Of a stretch of DNA of 35,040 nucleotides, positions 33,914 to 35,040 are shown in pieces. The notes under the pieces were generated by a model, which worked only from the letters and a program-made list of their open reading frames with translations, made no database searches and was not told the origin of the DNA. The stretch's first letter is position 1, and every line of letters begins with the position of its first letter. Source of the DNA: CAYMDD01 sp964409675 (GTDB lineage Bacteria > Pseudomonadota > Alphaproteobacteria > Rickettsiales > SXRF01); assembly GCA_964409675.1 (NCBI GenBank), contig CAYPEF010000010.1, positions 1 through 35,040 of the forward strand, in the 5' to 3' direction. The position numbers were made by a program, and so were the translations under genes.

Positions 33914-34441
33914 ATGTCCAGCGAGGAATATGAAGCCATTGGACGTCGGCTGCGTAACACCCGGCTGCATCACCGCCTGTCAATACGGGAGGCCTCGCAG
34001 CAGCTGCATATCCGCGCGCAGTATCTGGAAGCGCTGGAAAACGGCACGCCGGAGGCGCTGCCGGGGCTGATCTATGCCAAGGGTTACCTTCAGCGCTACT
34101 GCGCCTATCTCGGGCTGGATGAGGCGGAGCTGACCGAAGCCTTCGAGCAGGCGGGAGTGTTCCCGCAGCGCCGGCTATTCCATTTCCCTGAAATCCTCAA
34201 CCGCGCCCGTGAGCCGAGCCGATTGCTGGCCTGGTCCAGTTCCTCTGGGGCGGCCATAATGCTGGCATTATGGGTGGCCTTTGCGCCCAAGCCTATGAAA
34301 TTGAATGCGCTTATCCCGCTTCCAGTCAGCCAGCAGGTGCTGGAATTACTGCCCAAGCCTTGCCGTGAAGCCGATGCACCCGGTTATCCGCCTTGTTATT
34401 GGAAAAGAGGAAGACCTAGCTTGATTTATAAAGTATTTTAA
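33914..34441 (+). CDS. RodZ-like HTH membrane protein, short form
   Basis: 175-residue protein with an N-terminal RodZ-type helix-turn-helix of the Cro/CI class (about 8-75, with RRLRNTRLHHRLSIREASQQL, then IRAQYLEALENG and YAKGYLQRYCAYLGLD). A charged linker, one membrane helix (about 103-123) and a short tail with two Cys (150, 161; the second in YPPCYW) follow. Full RodZ, a partner of MreB in cell shape, has a longer periplasmic DUF4115 domain, which is missing here. Its location before ispG is the usual alphaproteobacterial one. Shape control is likely but unproven. The last codons run into AT-rich DNA. Confidence 0.85.
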   Translation: MSSEEYEAIGRRLRNTRLHHRLSIREASQQLHIRAQYLEALENGTPEALPGLIYAKGYLQRYCAYLGLDEAELTEAFEQAGVFPQRRLFHFPEILNRAREPSRLLAWSSSSGAAIMLALWVAFAPKPMKLNALIPLPVSQQVLELLPKPCREADAPGYPPCYWKRGRPSLIYKVF

Positions 34442-34555
34442 TATCTAAAGCTTATTATCAATTTGAGATTGCTTTTTTATACTAAATAATATTAATATTT
34501 ATTTAAATAAAAGTCAATATGATACATTGTTAATGTAATTTATATGGAGTGGAAA

Positions 34556-34804
34556 ATGCAGAAATTAATTGGCTTATTTGAGGTCATTGTATGTATCGCT
34601 GCATTTATAGGTGCTACTGTAATTTTAAGTAATTATGCCTCTGCTACAGACGTAAAAATGGGTAAAACAAGCGGCCGAAAATTATTGCCTCCAGAAGAAT
34701 CATCAACCTCGTCTGAATCTACTGAATCTACTAGTGAAGAAAGCTCATCAGAGGAAGAACCCGAAATGACTATAGATACTATTCCTACAAGTATTATGCA
34801 TTAA
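34556..34804 (+). CDS. small secreted or membrane-anchored Ser/Glu-rich protein
   Basis: 82-residue protein that I do not recognise. A hydrophobic segment (about 5-27) followed by SNYASA looks like a signal peptide with cleavage near residue 30, or a membrane anchor. The rest is low-complexity: a short basic stretch (KMGKTSGRK), then a run of Ser, Glu and Thr (about 47-70), and a short C-terminal tail. GGAG lies six bases before the ATG at 34556, so it is preferred over the ATG at 34544. The DNA is strikingly AT-rich compared with the rest of the window, and a strong terminator follows closely. This suggests a separate, possibly acquired, transcription unit. Confidence 0.65.
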   Translation: MQKLIGLFEVIVCIAAFIGATVILSNYASATDVKMGKTSGRKLLPPEESSTSSESTESTSEESSSEEEPEMTIDTIPTSIMH

Positions 34805-34833
34805 GATAGAAGTTTTTAATGTTACCATTTAAT

Positions 34834-34867
34834 ATAGCCCTTCTTTTAAAAGTAGGGCTATTTTTTT
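34834..34867 (+). terminator. strong intrinsic terminator of the small secreted-protein gene
   Basis: ATAGCCCT (34834-34841) and AGGGCTAT (34854-34861) are perfect arms. CTTTT/AAAAG inside extends the pairing, and seven T follow (34861-34867). It lies 29 bases after the small gene's stop. Confidence 0.8.
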
Positions 34868-34896
34868 ATAAAACATCTTATCTTATGATGTTTTAT
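34868..34896. repeat. second inverted repeat before ispG
   Basis: ATAAAACATC (34868-34877) and GATGTTTTAT (34887-34896) form a perfect 10-bp inverted repeat with a 9-base loop. It directly adjoins the terminator T-run and lies 38 bases before the ispG ATG. No T-run follows on either strand, so it is not a normal terminator. It may be an operator or leader hairpin. Confidence 0.45.
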
Positions 34897-34934
34897 CTAA
34901 TCATATTAATTAATAACCAATCAAGCTTTTACTG

Positions 34935-35040
34935 ATGCCTCTGCAAAAGGAAACTGTTCCAGTCACTATCAGCAATGTCGTAATAGGCGGTGGCGCGCCG
35001 GTTGTGGTACAGTCGATGACTAATACCGATACAGCGGATA
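34935..35040 (+). CDS. ispG: 4-hydroxy-3-methylbut-2-enyl-diphosphate synthase, 5' part
   Basis: The first 35 codons of IspG (GcpE), the iron-sulfur enzyme of the non-mevalonate isoprenoid pathway; the window ends inside it. The visible part has the characteristic N-terminus of the family, with IGGGAPVVVQSMTNTDTAD, which is almost invariant. The ATG at 34935 starts MPLQKETVPV; no clear ribosome site precedes it. The gene lies behind the RodZ-like gene, as in many alphaproteobacteria, but with an AT-rich insertion carrying the small secreted-protein gene in between. Confidence 0.92.
   Translation, partial: MPLQKETVPVTISNVVIGGGAPVVVQSMTNTDTAD

Overview
The window reads as a chromosomal segment of an alphaproteobacterium. 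It is moderately GC-rich by eye and tightly packed, with many 4-bp ATGA overlaps. The Tad pilus cluster has the cpaB-C-D-E-F / tadB-tadC order usual in that class. Aspartyl-tRNA synthetase carries the alphaproteobacterial-looking RADRSPGEFYQLD motif. The right end has ptsP, a short RodZ-like HTH membrane protein and then ispG, an order I know from alphaproteobacteria. The genus cannot be fixed from the sequence; a free-living or epibiotic lineage such as Micavibrionales or a Rhodospirillales relative is a guess. I see no rRNA, tRNA, CRISPR array, insertion sequence or prophage.

Left part (1-3310): NAD kinase, a cold-shock protein behind a long structured leader, and the ribosome-associated GTPase TypA/BipA. 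Next (3650-11442) come seven co-directional Tad/Flp pilus assembly genes: CpaB, the secretin CpaC, the lipoprotein CpaD, the localisation ATPase CpaE, the motor ATPase CpaF, and the inner-membrane platform proteins TadB and TadC. The Flp pilin, the prepilin peptidase and the TadE/F/G pseudopilins are not in the window. uvrB follows, then a separate type IV-like prepilin.

Middle part (14410-23055): RNase D and a 575-residue protein I do not recognise lie on the minus strand. aspS is followed by a Tat-exported DUF882/M15-type peptidase. A YcbB-type L,D-transpeptidase converges on and overlaps the DUF882 gene. A nitrilase-superfamily amidase and ubiG also converge and overlap.

Accessory block (23125-26766, minus strand): a compact operon runs cupredoxin-fold protein, outer-membrane beta-barrel, cytochrome b561, OmpR-type regulator, QseC-type sensor kinase. 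The mature cupredoxin has no His, Cys or Met, so it cannot form a type 1 copper site. A triple ATGAA repeat sits just upstream of the operon. I infer an envelope redox or metal response system; its signal is unknown.

Right part (26956-35040): a small TPR protein, a RimI-like acetyltransferase, aspartate kinase, two tandem paralogous SAM-fold proteins, a nitronate monooxygenase/FabK-family flavoprotein, PtsP (GAF plus Enzyme I), a short RodZ-like protein, an AT-rich island encoding a tiny secreted Ser/Glu-rich protein with its own terminator, and the start of ispG. The usual alphaproteobacterial ubiG / lysC / ptsP neighbourhood is recognisable here but has been opened by accessory genes at two places.
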